In this document: positions 48,137-58,481 of the stretch, piece by piece
How the letters are laid out: every line of letters starts with the position of its first letter
Position numbering within the stretch: the stretch's first letter is position 1
Assembly: GCF_003990445.1 (NCBI RefSeq)
Contig: NZ_REEZ01000017.1
Coordinates: 35,928-99,927 of the forward strand
Reading direction: 5' to 3'
DNA length: 64,000 nt
Source of the DNA: Pararhodobacter zhoushanensis
Lineage (GTDB): Bacteria > Pseudomonadota > Alphaproteobacteria > Rhodobacterales > Rhodobacteraceae
Position numbers and translations under genes: made by a program
Notes under the pieces: generated by a model
Seen by the model: only the letters and a program-made list of their open reading frames with translations
What the model was told of the DNA's origin: nothing
Databases searched by the model: none

Positions 48137-49495
48137 TCAGTCCTGTAGCATTGCGGTAATCGCGGCCAGCGATGCGTCCAGCGGAACGCCCCGGCTTTCC
48201 ATGTTCAGCCGCACCACCGGTTCGGTGTTGGACGAGCGCAGATTGAAGCGCCAGTCGCCCATATCCAGACTGATACCGTCGGTTTCATCCACGCCGCGGG
48301 CGTCGGGCTCATAGCGGGCGCGCACGGCGGCGATGGTCGCTTTGGGGTCGGTCGGGTGAAAGTTGATCTCGCCCGAGGACGGAAAGGCCGCGCGGCGCTG
48401 CGCCACCAGATCGGCCAGCGCGCCCTTGCGGCTGACCAGCTCGGCCATCAGCACCATGGGGATCATGCCGCTGTCGCAGAACACGAAGTCGCGGAAATAA
48501 TGGTGCGCCGACATCTCGCCGCCGTAGACGGCGTTCTCATCGCGCATGGATTGCTTGATGAACGCATGTCCGGTGCGCGATTGCACCGCCGTGCCGCCTG
48601 CCTTGGCAACTACGTCCTGCGTGTTCCAGATCACGCGCGGGTCATGGATGATCTTGGCACCGGGTTCCTTGGTCAGAAAAACCTCGGCCAGCAGGCCGAC
48701 GATGTATTCGCCGTCCACAAAGCCGCCCGTGTGGTCGAAGAAGAAGCAGCGGTCGAAATCGCCGTCCCAGGCGACGGCCATGTCGGCCCCCTCGGCCAGC
48801 ACCTTGTCGGCAGTGACCGGGCGGTTTTCGACCAGCAAGGGGTTGGGGATGCCGTTGGGAAAGCTGCCATCCGGCGTGTGGTGCATGCAGATGAAGGTCA
48901 GCGGCGAGCCTTTGGCGGCCAGTGCCTCGGCGATTGCGTCAAAGGTCGGACCTGCGGCGCCGTTGCCAGCGTTCACCACGATCTTGAGCGGCTTGAGCGC
49001 CGAGACGTCGACAAAGCTGAGCACCCGCTCGACATAGGCCGCGCGGGCGGGCCCCGCGATGTCGGTGACGCTGCCACCGGGCAGGGCAGGGCCGAAATCA
49101 TCCGCCTCGGCCAGTGCCTTGATCGACGACAGGCCGGTCGCGGCGTCAAGCGGGGCCGAGCCTGCGCGGACCATCTTCATGCCGTTGTAATCCATGGGAT
49201 TATGCGACGCCGTCACGCAGATCCCGCCATCCGCACCGAACTGCGTGGTGGCAAAATACATCTCTTCCGTGCCCGAAAGGCCAAGGTCCAGAACCTCGCA
49301 CCCCTCGGCCACCAGCGCCTTGGCGACCGAGGCCGCCAAGGCCTCGGAGCTGGCGCGGATGTCGCGGCCAAGCACAACCTTCTTGGCCCCCAGCGCACGG
49401 GCGAAGCCGCGACCGATGCGAAAGGCGATCTCTTCGTCCAGATCAATGCCCAGCTTGCCACGGATGTCATAGGCTTTGAAGCAGGTCAGGCTCAT
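48137..49495 (-). CDS. manB: Phosphomannomutase / phosphoglucomutase
   Basis: Interconverts hexose-6-phosphate and hexose-1-phosphate; with ManC it leads to GDP-mannose. Alpha-D-phosphohexomutase fold: catalytic phosphoserine in [16 protein letters not shown], metal loop [14 protein letters not shown], sugar-binding [10 protein letters not shown], and the C-terminal RSSNTEP phosphate loop. 452 residues. Its ATG overlaps the manC stop by 4 bp. Confidence 0.95.
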   Translation of the reverse strand: MSLTCFKAYDIRGKLGIDLDEEIAFRIGRGFARALGAKKVVLGRDIRASSEALAASVAKALVAEGCEVLDLGLSGTEEMYFATTQFGADGGICVTASHNPMDYNGMKMVRAGSAPLDAATGLSSIKALAEADDFGPALPGGSVTDIAGPARAAYVERVLSFVDVSALKPLKIVVNAGNGAAGPTFDAIAEALAAKGSPLTFICMHHTPDGSFPNGIPNPLLVENRPVTADKVLAEGADMAVAWDGDFDRCFFFDHTGGFVDGEYIVGLLAEVFLTKEPGAKIIHDPRVIWNTQDVVAKAGGTAVQSRTGHAFIKQSMRDENAVYGGEMSAHHYFRDFVFCDSGMIPMVLMAELVSRKGALADLVAQRRAAFPSSGEINFHPTDPKATIAAVRARYEPDARGVDETDGISLDMGDWRFNLRSSNTEPVVRLNMESRGVPLDASLAAITAMLQD

Positions 49496-50931
49496 CCCTT
49501 GGCCCCCTGACCGCGCGAATAGACGTCCTCGTAGCGGATGATGTCATCCTCGCCCAGATAGGCACCGGTCTGCACCTCGATCAGCACCATCGGCACCTTG
49601 CCGGGGTTCTCCATGCGGTGCACGGCGCCCAGCGGGATATAAACCGACTGGTTTTCCGTCACCAGCTTGACCTCACTATCGACCGTCACCTTGGCCGTGC
49701 CCGACACCACGATCCAGTGCTCGGAACGGTGATGGTGGCTTTGAAGCGACAGGGCCGCGCCGGGGTGGACGTGGATGCGCTTGACTTGAAAGCGGTCGGC
49801 CAGCACCAGCGTTTCGAACCAGCCCCAGGGGCGGTGATCGACCGGGAAGCTTTCGGCCTGCTTGGCCCCCTTGGCTTTCAGCGCGGTGACGGCTTTCTTG
49901 ACGTCCTGCGCGCGGTCCTTGTGGGCAATCAGCACAGCGTCGGCCATGGCGACGGCAACGATGTCCTTCAGGCCGATGCCGACCAGCTCTACCGCGTCGG
50001 ATTCCGACCGCAACAGCGTATCCTGGCAATCAATCGCCAGTGCCGCGCCCGAGGTTACGACGCCCGTCGCATCCGGCCCGCCCTCGCGCCAGACGGCTTC
50101 CCAGCCGCCCAGATCCGACCACACGCCGCCATAGGGGATGACCGACAGGTTGTCGGCCTTTTCCATCACGGCATAGTCGATCGAGATATCCTCGATCGCG
50201 GCCCAGGGATCAGGGGCAAGGCGGGTAAAGCCCAGATCCGCCTGCGCCTGGTCCAGCGCGTCGCGTACCAGTGCCAGAATGGCGGGCTGATAAGCCTCGA
50301 AAGCGGCGATCAGGGTGCGGGCCTCGAACAGGAAGATCCCGGCGTTCCACAGATGCAAACCGCCGTCGAGCATGCTTTGCGCCGTGGAAAGGTCCGGCTT
50401 TTCGACAAAGCGCACCAGCGGCTGCACGACGGGGGCAAATCCTGCGTCGGGGGCGGTGCTCAGCTCCAGCCAGCCATAGCCGGTTTCGGGGCGGTCGGGG
50501 CGGATGCCGAAGGTGACCAGTTGCCCGGCGCGCGCCGCCTCAGTCGCAGCCTGCACGGTATCGCGGAAATGCTTCGCGTCAGGGATGACATGATCCGAGG
50601 GGGCTACGAGCATCAGCGCGTCGGGATTGCTGGCGCTGATCTGCAGCGCGGCTGCCAGAATCGCCGGGGCAGTGTTGCGCGCCGAGGGTTCGATCAGGAT
50701 GGCGGCGGGCGTTACCTCGGCACTGGTCAGCTGCTCGGTGACGATAAAGCGAAAGTCCGAGCCGGTCACGACCACGGGTTGCGCGAACCCGTCGCCGGAC
50801 AGGCGCTGCGCCGAGGTCTGAAACAGGCTGGCGTCCCCGACGAGCGACGAGAATTGCTTGGGGTATGATTTGCGCGACAGGGGCCACAAGCGCGTACCCG
50901 AGCCGCCACACAGAAGAACAGGATGAATCAT
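49492..50931 (-). CDS. manC: Mannose-1-phosphate guanylyltransferase / mannose-6-phosphate isomerase
   Basis: Bifunctional type II enzyme. The N-terminal nucleotidyltransferase has [22 protein letters not shown]; the C-terminal cupin isomerase has [28 protein letters not shown]. 479 residues from ATG 50931; a longer frame starts in non-conserved sequence. It supplies GDP-mannose for Gmd, encoded upstream on the same strand. Confidence 0.95.
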   Translation of the reverse strand: MIHPVLLCGGSGTRLWPLSRKSYPKQFSSLVGDASLFQTSAQRLSGDGFAQPVVVTGSDFRFIVTEQLTSAEVTPAAILIEPSARNTAPAILAAALQISASNPDALMLVAPSDHVIPDAKHFRDTVQAATEAARAGQLVTFGIRPDRPETGYGWLELSTAPDAGFAPVVQPLVRFVEKPDLSTAQSMLDGGLHLWNAGIFLFEARTLIAAFEAYQPAILALVRDALDQAQADLGFTRLAPDPWAAIEDISIDYAVMEKADNLSVIPYGGVWSDLGGWEAVWREGGPDATGVVTSGAALAIDCQDTLLRSESDAVELVGIGLKDIVAVAMADAVLIAHKDRAQDVKKAVTALKAKGAKQAESFPVDHRPWGWFETLVLADRFQVKRIHVHPGAALSLQSHHHRSEHWIVVSGTAKVTVDSEVKLVTENQSVYIPLGAVHRMENPGKVPMVLIEVQTGAYLGEDDIIRYEDVYSRGQGAKG

Positions 50932-51268
50932 GGAAGTTGCAGCCTCAAAAAGAATTGGTGGTGTGCCCGAGTGATCCGAAGAGAGCCTTATCCGATGCAC
51001 TCAGAGAACTAAGTGTCTGAGCGGTGGAAGAAATCAGACGAAATTTGCAGATGTTCGGTCGCGTTCGCCGGCGCGCGTGGTGATGGGTCGGCCGTTGAGG
51101 GGTGTCCGTGAACGGTGCCGGGCCCTTCGAACGCAATTGTCGCTGGTTTTGCCCAAAAAGTAGCCTCCTGAACATGCCGGTCAGAAACTGGGTGTCTGTC
51201 CCATCGTGTCGTTCCTCAGCGCCTTGCGGTCCCGATCATTGCAGGATCTTGGGGCGGTCAGACGCATC
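50932..51268. other. Non-coding gap between fcl and manC
   Basis: 337 bases, noticeably more AT-rich near manC than the surrounding genes, so probably the manC-manB promoter region. I found no convincing hairpin terminator, promoter consensus or small gene. Confidence 0.45.
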
Positions 51269-52243
51269 TTACTTGTCCCGGATGCTACCAGAATCCTGCT
51301 CAAGGAACCACTGATACGTCCCGGCGATCCCCTCGTCCAAGCCGACCCGCGCGCGCCAGCCCATATCGGCAAGACGGCTGACATCCATCAATTTGCGCAT
51401 GGTGCCGTCGGGCTTGCTTGGATCGGTGTCGATCCGGCCCTTGAACCCGGTCGCCGCCGCCACGGTTTGCGCCAGTTCAAGGATCGTCACATCGGTGCCC
51501 GAGCCGACATTGATATGGCTCAGCATCGGCTGTGTGTTCGCGGCGTAAACGTCTTGCGGCAGGTCGAGCACAAAAAGGCTGGCTTCGGCCATGTCGTCGA
51601 CATGCAGGAATTCGCGCATCGGTTTGCCCGAGCCCCAGATCGTCACCACCTCGGTCCCGGCCTGTGCGGCTTCGTGGAAGCGGCGGATCAGGGCGGGCAG
51701 GACGTGGCTGTTCTGCGGGTGGAAATTATCGCCCGGTCCGTACAGGTTGGTCGGCATTACCGACCGGTAATCGGTGCCATGCTGGCGGTTGTAGCTTTCG
51801 CACAGCTTGATCCCGGCAATCTTGGCGATGGCGTAGGGCTCGTTGGTGGGTTCGAGAACGCCGGTCAGCAGCGCATCCTCCCGCATGGGCTGCGGCACGG
51901 CCCGGGGGTAGATGCACGATGAGCCCAGTTGCAGCAGACGCGTGACCCCGGCAGCAAAAGCCTGATGGATCACGTTGCACTCGATCATCAGGTTTTGGTA
52001 AATGAAATCAGCGGGGTAGGTGTTGTTGGCCATGATCCCGCCAACCTTGGCGGCGGCCAGGATCACCACGTCGGGCCGCTCGGCCTGCATGAAGTCGCGC
52101 ACGGCAGGCTGGTCGGTCAGGTCAAGTTCTGAAGACGTGCGGGTGATCAGCGTCAGATCCTCACCTGCCTCCTGCCGTGCCTTCAACCGACGCAAAATCG
52201 CGCCGCCAACCATGCCTCGATGTCCGGCGATGTAGATTTTCAC
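51269..52243 (-). CDS. fcl: GDP-L-fucose synthase
   Basis: Epimerase-reductase that turns GDP-4-keto-6-deoxymannose (made by Gmd) into GDP-L-fucose. SDR motifs: [41 protein letters not shown], and YAIAKIAG with catalytic Tyr and Lys. 324 residues. The start is GTG at 52243, overlapping the stop of the upstream hypothetical gene (GTGA), which implies translational coupling. Confidence 0.95.
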   Translation of the reverse strand: MKIYIAGHRGMVGGAILRRLKARQEAGEDLTLITRTSSELDLTDQPAVRDFMQAERPDVVILAAAKVGGIMANNTYPADFIYQNLMIECNVIHQAFAAGVTRLLQLGSSCIYPRAVPQPMREDALLTGVLEPTNEPYAIAKIAGIKLCESYNRQHGTDYRSVMPTNLYGPGDNFHPQNSHVLPALIRRFHEAAQAGTEVVTIWGSGKPMREFLHVDDMAEASLFVLDLPQDVYAANTQPMLSHINVGSGTDVTILELAQTVAAATGFKGRIDTDPSKPDGTMRKLMDVSRLADMGWRARVGLDEGIAGTYQWFLEQDSGSIRDK

Positions 52244-52812
52244 GAAGTTTCCTGTCCTGCTGGCTTGCTCCCGGGCATGTCGCTGGCTGAGCGTGTACGC
52301 GGGGCGATCTTGTTGGATGCATTCTCAAGGATCTGATCCCAGACTGCCTCAGATGTGACATTGGCGGTCGCATAATCGGCAAATCGATCGATCCGGGCGA
52401 TGTGTAAATTGTCGCCATAGGCTTCGACGGTCCCCGGCAGAAGATTGCCTTTGTCAGTCACATAGAGAAGCTGCGCGCCTCCCCGCCTGGACACCAGATC
52501 GGCAAGGGTCTGAAGCTCTGCCTTGGGCAGCTCCTGGCGACCCTTGTAGACAAAGATCATATCCGGGTTCTGCAGCTGTTCTTCCAGACATTGCCGCAGA
52601 TGCGACACCTTGTGGATCTCTTTTGAGTAGACCGCTTTGTGATCCTCTATGAAGACACTGTCGCGGACCTTGTCTGTGTGAAACCGGACACCCGTACCCC
52701 GGTCCAGCAACATCTTGGGACTGGTCGGTTCCAGATTTTCGGACAGATGGCGCGCCATGACAAACCCGAACTCGCAGTTGTCGCTTAAGCTCTCAAAACG
52801 GGCAATATCCAT
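52240..52812 (-). CDS. Conserved protein of the polysaccharide island (CEFG-motif family), short form
   Basis: 190 residues starting [17 protein letters not shown], the N-terminal signature of a family common in Rhodobacterales surface-glycan loci (ESLGxNCEFGxVQRxxG), function unknown. Family members usually continue with an LLRWA-type stretch of about 50 residues; here the sequence passes directly to [15 protein letters not shown] and then a normal C-terminal part ([36 protein letters not shown]). It may be an internal deletion or a short subfamily. The base composition is lower in GC than in fcl. Coupled to fcl by overlapping stop and start. Confidence 0.7.
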   Translation of the reverse strand: MDIARFESLSDNCEFGFVMARHLSENLEPTSPKMLLDRGTGVRFHTDKVRDSVFIEDHKAVYSKEIHKVSHLRQCLEEQLQNPDMIFVYKGRQELPKAELQTLADLVSRRGGAQLLYVTDKGNLLPGTVEAYGDNLHIARIDRFADYATANVTSEAVWDQILENASNKIAPRTRSASDMPGSKPAGQETS

Positions 52813-52950
52813 TGGAATTCGCTATCCTTTTATCTTTACGACAAGACATCTGAGGTCACGATTTCCTTCTGCAACGACCTTCAGTTCTGAAAAGTCCCTC
52901 AGATGCTCTTGGGTTAACCGAGCACCGGAGGGACAATAGCTTTCAGGACC

Positions 52951-54075
52951 TCAGTTTTCCACCGATACCGGCAGATCCATGCCATGTGCCTTGAGAAGCG
53001 CGTGGCGTTTGGCGGTTTTGAGGTCTTCGGCGACCATCTCGGCGCACATTTCCTGAGCAGTGATCTCAGGAACCCAGCCCAATGTTTCCTTGGCTTTGGT
53101 CGGATCGCCCAGCAGGGTTTCCACTTCGGCCGGGCGGAAATAGCGCGGGTCGATGCGGACCAGCACATCGCCGGGTTTCACGGCCGGAGCCTTGTCGCCG
53201 GTGACCGACACCACGGTTGCTGTCTCGTCAACATCCGTGCCGGTAAAGGCCAGTTCGATGCCCAGCTCGCGGGCCGACCAGGTGATGAACTCGCGCACCG
53301 AATACTGCACGCCGGTCGCGATGACGAAGTCGTCCGGCGCGTCCTGCTGCAGCATCATCCATTGCATCCGGACATAGTCCTTGGCGTGCCCCCAGTCGCG
53401 CAAGCTGTCGATGTTGCCCATATACAGGCAGTTCTCGAGGCCCTGCGCGATATTGGCCAGACCACGGGTGATCTTGCGCGTCACGAAGGTCTCGCCGCGG
53501 CGCGGGCTTTCGTGGTTAAAGAGGATGCCGTTGCACGCATACATGCCATAGGCCTCGCGGTAGTTTACCGTGATCCAGTAGGCGTACATCTTGGCCACAG
53601 CATAGGGGCTGCGCGGGTGGAACGGCGTCGTCTCGCGCTGCGGGATTTCCTGCACCAGCCCGTAGAGTTCCGAGGTCGAGGCCTGATAGAACCGGCAGGT
53701 TTTCTCCAGCCCCAGAAAGCGGATGGCTTCGAGCAGGCGCAGCGTGCCGATGCCGTCGACATCGGCGGTGTATTCGGGGGCTTCAAAGCTGACCGCGACG
53801 TGGCTCTGGGCGCCGAGGTTATACACCTCGTCCGGCTTCACCTCGGACAGGATGCGCGTCAGGTTCGAGGTGTCGGTCAGGTCGCCGTAGTGCAGCTTGA
53901 ACCGTGCGTTGTCGATGTGCGGGTCTTGGTAAATGTGGTCGACACGCTGGGTGTTGAACAGAGAAGCCCGGCGCTTGATGCCGTGAACTTCATAGCCTTT
54001 TTCAAGAAGAAATTCGGCCAGATATGAACCGTCCTGGCCGGTGATGCCGGTGATAAGCGCTTTTTTGACTGTCAT
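52951..54075 (-). CDS. gmd: GDP-mannose 4,6-dehydratase
   Basis: Makes GDP-4-keto-6-deoxy-D-mannose from GDP-mannose, the first committed step to GDP-L-fucose. SDR motifs: [42 protein letters not shown], and [19 protein letters not shown]. 374 residues from ATG 54075 (AGGAAA upstream). Product goes to Fcl, two genes downstream. Confidence 0.96.
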   Translation of the reverse strand: MTVKKALITGITGQDGSYLAEFLLEKGYEVHGIKRRASLFNTQRVDHIYQDPHIDNARFKLHYGDLTDTSNLTRILSEVKPDEVYNLGAQSHVAVSFEAPEYTADVDGIGTLRLLEAIRFLGLEKTCRFYQASTSELYGLVQEIPQRETTPFHPRSPYAVAKMYAYWITVNYREAYGMYACNGILFNHESPRRGETFVTRKITRGLANIAQGLENCLYMGNIDSLRDWGHAKDYVRMQWMMLQQDAPDDFVIATGVQYSVREFITWSARELGIELAFTGTDVDETATVVSVTGDKAPAVKPGDVLVRIDPRYFRPAEVETLLGDPTKAKETLGWVPEITAQEMCAEMVAEDLKTAKRHALLKAHGMDLPVSVEN

Positions 54076-54384
54076 TTTCCTACGCAACCTTGAGGCGGGC
54101 GAACATGAAATTTTTCGCTTTGCGCCGTTTTACAGGTGGGGTGCTGCATGTGCAACAAAGGATGGGATCGGCTGGAAATCCTATATTGAAGCTAAATACT
54201 GGCGTCTTTTGCAGCCCGTTTGGCCGCATGACGCTGCGGGGATGCAGGTGCAGCAATCGTGGCGCGGAACGAGGGTCAGTGCAACCGCGAAGTGGCGGTG
54301 CGCGGCCTCCCGGATCGGCCGGGCCGACCCGGTCCGCACCTGCCGTCCCGGTGGGCGTTCCGGCCACCTTTTTGCGCATCGCAC
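54076..54384. other. Non-coding gap upstream of gmd
   Basis: 309 bases with no supported gene. The half next to gmd is AT-richer than the rest and probably holds the gmd promoter. No clear terminator for the upstream glycosyltransferase gene was found. Confidence 0.45.
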
Positions 54385-55311
54385 TCAAAAATCTATCCCG
54401 CTGCGTTCCAGCGTTCGCCACGGTCGCGCCAGACGCTGTGCGACCTCGGAGAACGAGCTCCATTCGCTTGCCAGAAAATGTGGCGCGGCGGTCAGAAGGA
54501 TCAGATCGGCCAGCGCATACTGCATTTGCTGTGGCGAACGATCGAACCGCTCGCGTCGCAAGAACCGCACCCGCGTGCCGTAGCGTTGGTGTAGTGCGCC
54601 ATAGGTTGCGGCCAGATCGGCGGCGACAAACACGCTGAGGTCGGGCTTGATGATCAGCATCCGGTCAAGCCGCGTGATGAAACGGCTGACATCGCTTTTC
54701 CGCCGCCATGCGACCAGTTCGGCGTGACGGCTTTGTGGCCAGTTGTCGGGGGCTTCATAGGGCAGATGGTCGAATTCCGGGCCGGTGCCCATGCGGATAT
54801 GTGCAGCAACATCGACCGGATGATCAACGCGTGCGACCAGCGCGCGCACCTCGGGCGAGGGGCGCAGCGCGCGCAGGAAGCGGTTTTCCGCCTGAATCGT
54901 CCGGTGGGGGCTGTGCAGCGTATAGGCGGAACGCACATAGACATCGCCATCGTCGGGCCAGTCGCGGGCATTCAACACCTCGCGGAACTGCGAGCCGGGT
55001 TCGATTTCCATGTAGTTGTAAACCCGGGCAGCCCGTTCGCGCATCAGCGCGCCCGCTTCGCCGTCGATGACGGTGCCGTCATAGGCGAGCAGATCGTGCA
55101 AGGTCGCTTTGCAATGCTCGTCACGGTGCCAGACGGTGACCAGATCGCGCCCGGTGTTGTGCGCAATGACCGCGCCCGAGGCGAGCGCGCGCAGCCGGTT
55201 GCAAAGCCCATGCTGGGCGTCAAGGTACAGGCGGGGCCGACGTCGTCGCACAAGAGACGGTGCGCCCGGTCTCTTGGGGCCACCGTCAGGGGGGGATGCC
55301 GAACGACGCAC
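54385..55311 (-). CDS. Putative fucosyltransferase (GT-B, NodZ/GT23-like)
   Basis: 308 residues, GTG start at 55311. The N-terminal YLDAQHGLCNRLRALASGAVIAHNTGRDLVTVW is the acceptor/donor loop pattern seen in NodZ- and O-fucosyltransferase-like enzymes. AAHIRMGTG matches the HxRxG donor-binding motif, and the C-terminal ADLILLTAAPHFLASEWSSFSEVAQRL matches the conserved Ser-rich segment. The neighbours gmd and fcl make GDP-L-fucose, the donor expected for such an enzyme. Function is inferred from motif and context; no signal peptide or membrane segment seen. Confidence 0.7.
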   Translation of the reverse strand: MRRSASPPDGGPKRPGAPSLVRRRRPRLYLDAQHGLCNRLRALASGAVIAHNTGRDLVTVWHRDEHCKATLHDLLAYDGTVIDGEAGALMRERAARVYNYMEIEPGSQFREVLNARDWPDDGDVYVRSAYTLHSPHRTIQAENRFLRALRPSPEVRALVARVDHPVDVAAHIRMGTGPEFDHLPYEAPDNWPQSRHAELVAWRRKSDVSRFITRLDRMLIIKPDLSVFVAADLAATYGALHQRYGTRVRFLRRERFDRSPQQMQYALADLILLTAAPHFLASEWSSFSEVAQRLARPWRTLERSGIDF

Positions 55312-55317
55312 CGGCGA

Positions 55318-56634
55318 TCAGCCTTTTGCGCCGGGCGATTTCGGCCCGAGATGATGGCGTGCGGCCCGCGCCAACCCCGTCACCCGCCACGAGGCCGAGC
55401 CGTAGACGCGCGTCAGCTCGTCGCTCAGCTCGCGGCGTTGGAGGCGCAGACGGTCACGTTCGGCCTGCGCTGCCGCAAGCGCATCGGCACTGGCCTGAGC
55501 GGTGGCTGAATCGGCAAGGAGCTGCGCGGAGAGCAGCGCGATCTTGCGCCGTTCGCTGTCATGCGCTTCGGTCAGCGCACGCTCGAGCGCCTCGTTCGTA
55601 GCCTTGAGCATCAGCCGATCAGCCAACCGGTCCGTCAACGTGGCGATCCGGGCGCGGTGACGCGCGGCATCGGCCTCCATCTGCTGGTCCTGCTCGGCGT
55701 GCTGCGCCAGCTCTTTTCGGTGCTGCGTCAGGGCTTTTTCCAGCGCAGTTACCTTGGCGCGGGCTTGGTCGGTGTCGCGGCTTGCTTGCACGAGGGCCGT
55801 TTCAAGCTGCACCAGTTGTTGGGTCAGCAGGTCCGACTGCGCCAGTGCATCGCCAAGCGCACGGGTCTTGCCGTCAAGGTCTGCAGCGCTCTGTCGTTGT
55901 GCCTCGCGCGCTTTTTCCAGCGCGGCCCGCTGCCCGGCGCTGTCTTTCTTCAACTGCCCGATCTCTGACCGGGCGTGGTCGTGGCTGTCCCGAATGTGGC
56001 GGTCGGCTTCGGTCTGCTGTGCGACGGTTGCCTGCAAGTGCCGGAACTGCGCCTCAAGCGCGCGCCGCTGGGTCAGCGCGCTGATCACGGTATTCAGGGT
56101 ATCGGTGGGGGCAGCGGGGGCCAGTGTGCCGGCCGAGAGCTCTTCGATCAGCGCCGTCACCGTCTCGTCGCTTTGCAGCAGGGCTTGGGCTGCAACGCGA
56201 TAAATCGCATCCGGCAGGGCAGGCGGGTCGATCGCAGGTGCCGCAACGGGGCCATCATGGCCACAGCGCCGCGCGATCTCGGACCACAGTGCGGTGGCAT
56301 CGGGTTGTGTCAGACTGCTCAGATCGATCAGCGTCAGTCGCCGACGTGCCTTGCGCAGATGCGCGGCCAGATCGCGGCGCGTGGCCAGCCAGTTCTGATA
56401 GGCCTGTGCCGTGTCTTGGTGTTCGCCGAGCGCCAGCGCCAGACTGTCCAGCGGGTTCAGGGTAACAACAAGCACCGGACCGTCACCGTCGAGCAACCCG
56501 TCAAGCGAAGGCGCTTGCCGCGTTCCCGGTCCAAGCGCGTCGCAAATGCGGGTCAGGGTGGCACGTCCCGGCGTATCCAGGAAGAAAACCGCCGGTTGCG
56601 CCGATGTCGGCGTGTCGCTGCGTGTCCGTTTCAT
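55318..56634 (-). CDS. Large coiled-coil protein of the polysaccharide island
   Basis: About 438 residues. Residues ~1-170 look globular (VFFLDTPGRATLTRICDALG; VLVVTLNPLDSLAL; RRLTLIDLSSLTQPDATALWSEIARRCG), possibly sulfotransferase- or nucleotide-fold-like but not assignable. Residues ~190-400 are a long coiled coil rich in Ala, Gln, Arg and Leu. The end, VYGSASWRVTGLARAARHHLG, is the tail seen in many Rhodobacterales glycosyltransferase-associated proteins. The gene ends 6 bp before the putative fucosyltransferase start. ATG 56634 was preferred; TTG 56664 is possible, neither with a good ribosome site. Confidence 0.7.
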   Translation of the reverse strand: MKRTRSDTPTSAQPAVFFLDTPGRATLTRICDALGPGTRQAPSLDGLLDGDGPVLVVTLNPLDSLALALGEHQDTAQAYQNWLATRRDLAAHLRKARRRLTLIDLSSLTQPDATALWSEIARRCGHDGPVAAPAIDPPALPDAIYRVAAQALLQSDETVTALIEELSAGTLAPAAPTDTLNTVISALTQRRALEAQFRHLQATVAQQTEADRHIRDSHDHARSEIGQLKKDSAGQRAALEKAREAQRQSAADLDGKTRALGDALAQSDLLTQQLVQLETALVQASRDTDQARAKVTALEKALTQHRKELAQHAEQDQQMEADAARHRARIATLTDRLADRLMLKATNEALERALTEAHDSERRKIALLSAQLLADSATAQASADALAAAQAERDRLRLQRRELSDELTRVYGSASWRVTGLARAARHHLGPKSPGAKG

Positions 56635-56730
56635 CCAGAGATCAAGGTACCAAAATTCTGACAATCATATCTTGAAACACATCCGACTCGCTTAATCCAG
56701 CCACGAAGCCGTGCGGCTGAGGTGGCAGTG

Positions 56731-57477
56731 TCAGGCCTCGCTGGAAAGGGTATAGGGTACGCTCGCCAACCCGCGGCTTGCCGGAATGCAAAACAGCCGC
56801 ATGGCGCGCAGATGCAGTGAGAAATCGGCGGCTGGCAGGTCGAAGGCAAGGGTGTGATACCCCTCGTTCCCGCAGATCGCGTCGAAGGGCGCCAGCGTGT
56901 GAAACGCTGCTGTCACGCGGTTCTCGGTGTTCAGGCGCAAGGGTTCCAGCCATGGCGTGTCTTCCGTCCCCCACGAGGTCGCGCTGCGCAGAAAGAGCGC
57001 GACGTCCGTTGTCTGATCCATGCTGCCTTCGACCAGCAGACACAGCACGTCTCCGACCTGCAGCGTCGTGGAACCAAGATCGAAATTGAGCGTCAACCAG
57101 CGCGGTGCCCCGGTCACGGCACCGGCAATCTGCACAAGCTCGTCTCGGGCGCTTGTCGCAGTCAGGGTGACCTGCGCAGCCTCATTGTCCCAGCTGGGAT
57201 AGATTTTCGGTGTGAACTGAGCGTCATTCACCAACGTCTCGCTCAGCTCTGCCGCGCGCAGGGCGGCCAGCGGGCCGCGCGTGAAGACGTCGAAAATGTC
57301 GGACACGGTGACCTCACCTGTGAGCGGTCGGATGAGTTGGACACTATCAGCCCGGGGCGCGGCGTACACGCTCTTTTGGTCTGCGTGGCGGGCCCTTGGC
57401 GGCTGCGCGCCGATGGGTGGGGCGGTCAGAGCGGGCAGGGTGACACGAACTGGCCCCGGGCACGGGGTCGCTGTCAA
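56731..57477 (-). CDS. Hypothetical protein, beta-rich
   Basis: Unrecognised. The reliable part is the last ~190 residues (SDIFDVFTRGPLAALRAAELS to SVPYTLSSEA). It looks beta-sandwich-like: alternating hydrophobic strands such as WLTLNFDLGSTTLQVGDVLCLLVEGS and YHTLAFDLPAADFSLHLRAMRLFCI. The start is uncertain: TTG 57477 gives 248 residues, and GTG codons further in give shorter products. It lies at the upstream edge of the polysaccharide island, about 97 bp before the coiled-coil gene, and is divergent from the stressosome operon. Confidence 0.55.
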   Translation of the reverse strand: MTATPCPGPVRVTLPALTAPPIGAQPPRARHADQKSVYAAPRADSVQLIRPLTGEVTVSDIFDVFTRGPLAALRAAELSETLVNDAQFTPKIYPSWDNEAAQVTLTATSARDELVQIAGAVTGAPRWLTLNFDLGSTTLQVGDVLCLLVEGSMDQTTDVALFLRSATSWGTEDTPWLEPLRLNTENRVTAAFHTLAPFDAICGNEGYHTLAFDLPAADFSLHLRAMRLFCIPASRGLASVPYTLSSEA

Positions 57478-57563
57478 AACCTGACCGGAATTAAGCGGGT
57501 GTTCATGAACGGCGTCTAAACTCTGTGCGTGAACCGAGGCTTTCGGCAAAGACAGGTAAGCAG

Positions 57564-58478
57564 ATGAATGAACTCCTCTCCGGGTCTCACAGGGCTCACC
57601 GCAGCAGCGCGACAAGCAACGCCACCCATGATGCGTTGGCGTGGTTCGATCTGGGGCAGGTCGACCGGGATCAGGCAGCAAGGCTCGGTCCGATCAGCGA
57701 TCAGGTGGCCGACCAGATCATTGAGGAATTCTATGCCCATATTCTGCGCTTTGACCACGCAGCACAGAAATTCTCGTCCAAAGATCAGATCGATCAGGTG
57801 AAGGCGGGGCAGAAAAAGTACTTCACTGACCTGATCTCGGCCGAACTTGACGACGCCTACGTTGCCGACCGTCGCCGCATCGGCGGAATCCATGAGGTGG
57901 CGGGGATCACCCCCACACTCTATATCGGCTCTTACGCCTATTACTTGCACCGGCTGGGCACCCTGATCGGCGACATGATGGCCGAAGATCCGGCAACGGC
58001 CTTCCGGCTGTTCCTGTCGCTGGCCAAGATCGCTCATTTCGACATGGCGCTGGCGCTCGAAAGCTATGTCGAGACGCGCGAAGCAACGATCGAGCGGCAA
58101 CAACGCCAGATGAGCGAACTGCCCACGCCGGTGCTCAAACTCAAGCCGGGGCTGCTGTTGATCCCCGTCGTCGGGATGCTGGACAGATCACGGGCGCGCA
58201 GTCTGACCGTGTCGCTGCTTGAAGGTATACGCCAGTTCCATGCCCGCGCGGTGGTGCTCGACATTACCGGGGTGGCCGACGTGGACAGCTCGGTGGCCAA
58301 CCACCTGATCCAGTCCATGCAGGCCGCGCGGTTGATGGGCGCGCGCTCGATCCTGACCGGGGTGTCGTCAGATGTGGCGCAATCCTTGGTCAAGATTGGC
58401 GTGACGGGGGCTGATCTGAACACCGCCGGCGATCTGGAATCCGGCATTATCGCAGCCGAAGCGATCCTGGTGAGGTAG
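57564..58478 (+). CDS. rsbR: RsbR-type stressosome sensor (globin domain + STAS)
   Basis: 304 residues. The N-terminal ~165 residues are a sensor-globin domain; RIGGIHEVAGITPTLYIGSYAYYL keeps a His (His110) at the usual proximal heme position. The C-terminal STAS domain (residues ~188-304: LLLIPVVGMLDRSRARSL; VVLDITGVADVDSSVANHL) has Ser242 where RsbR proteins carry a phospho-accepting Ser/Thr. In known stressosomes RsbR and RsbS form a large shell that holds RsbT until signalled. AGGTAAG precedes ATG 57564. It leads rsbS-rsbT-rsbX and two histidine kinase genes. Confidence 0.9.
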   Translation: MNELLSGSHRAHRSSATSNATHDALAWFDLGQVDRDQAARLGPISDQVADQIIEEFYAHILRFDHAAQKFSSKDQIDQVKAGQKKYFTDLISAELDDAYVADRRRIGGIHEVAGITPTLYIGSYAYYLHRLGTLIGDMMAEDPATAFRLFLSLAKIAHFDMALALESYVETREATIERQQRQMSELPTPVLKLKPGLLLIPVVGMLDRSRARSLTVSLLEGIRQFHARAVVLDITGVADVDSSVANHLIQSMQAARLMGARSILTGVSSDVAQSLVKIGVTGADLNTAGDLESGIIAAEAILVR

Positions 58479-58481
58479 AAC

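Noticed and set aside
57480-57563. EcfG-type stress promoter (GGAA..CGTT) ahead of rsbR
   Set aside because: GGAAT and CGTC occur, but the spacing of about 21 bases is too long and the -10 motif does not match.
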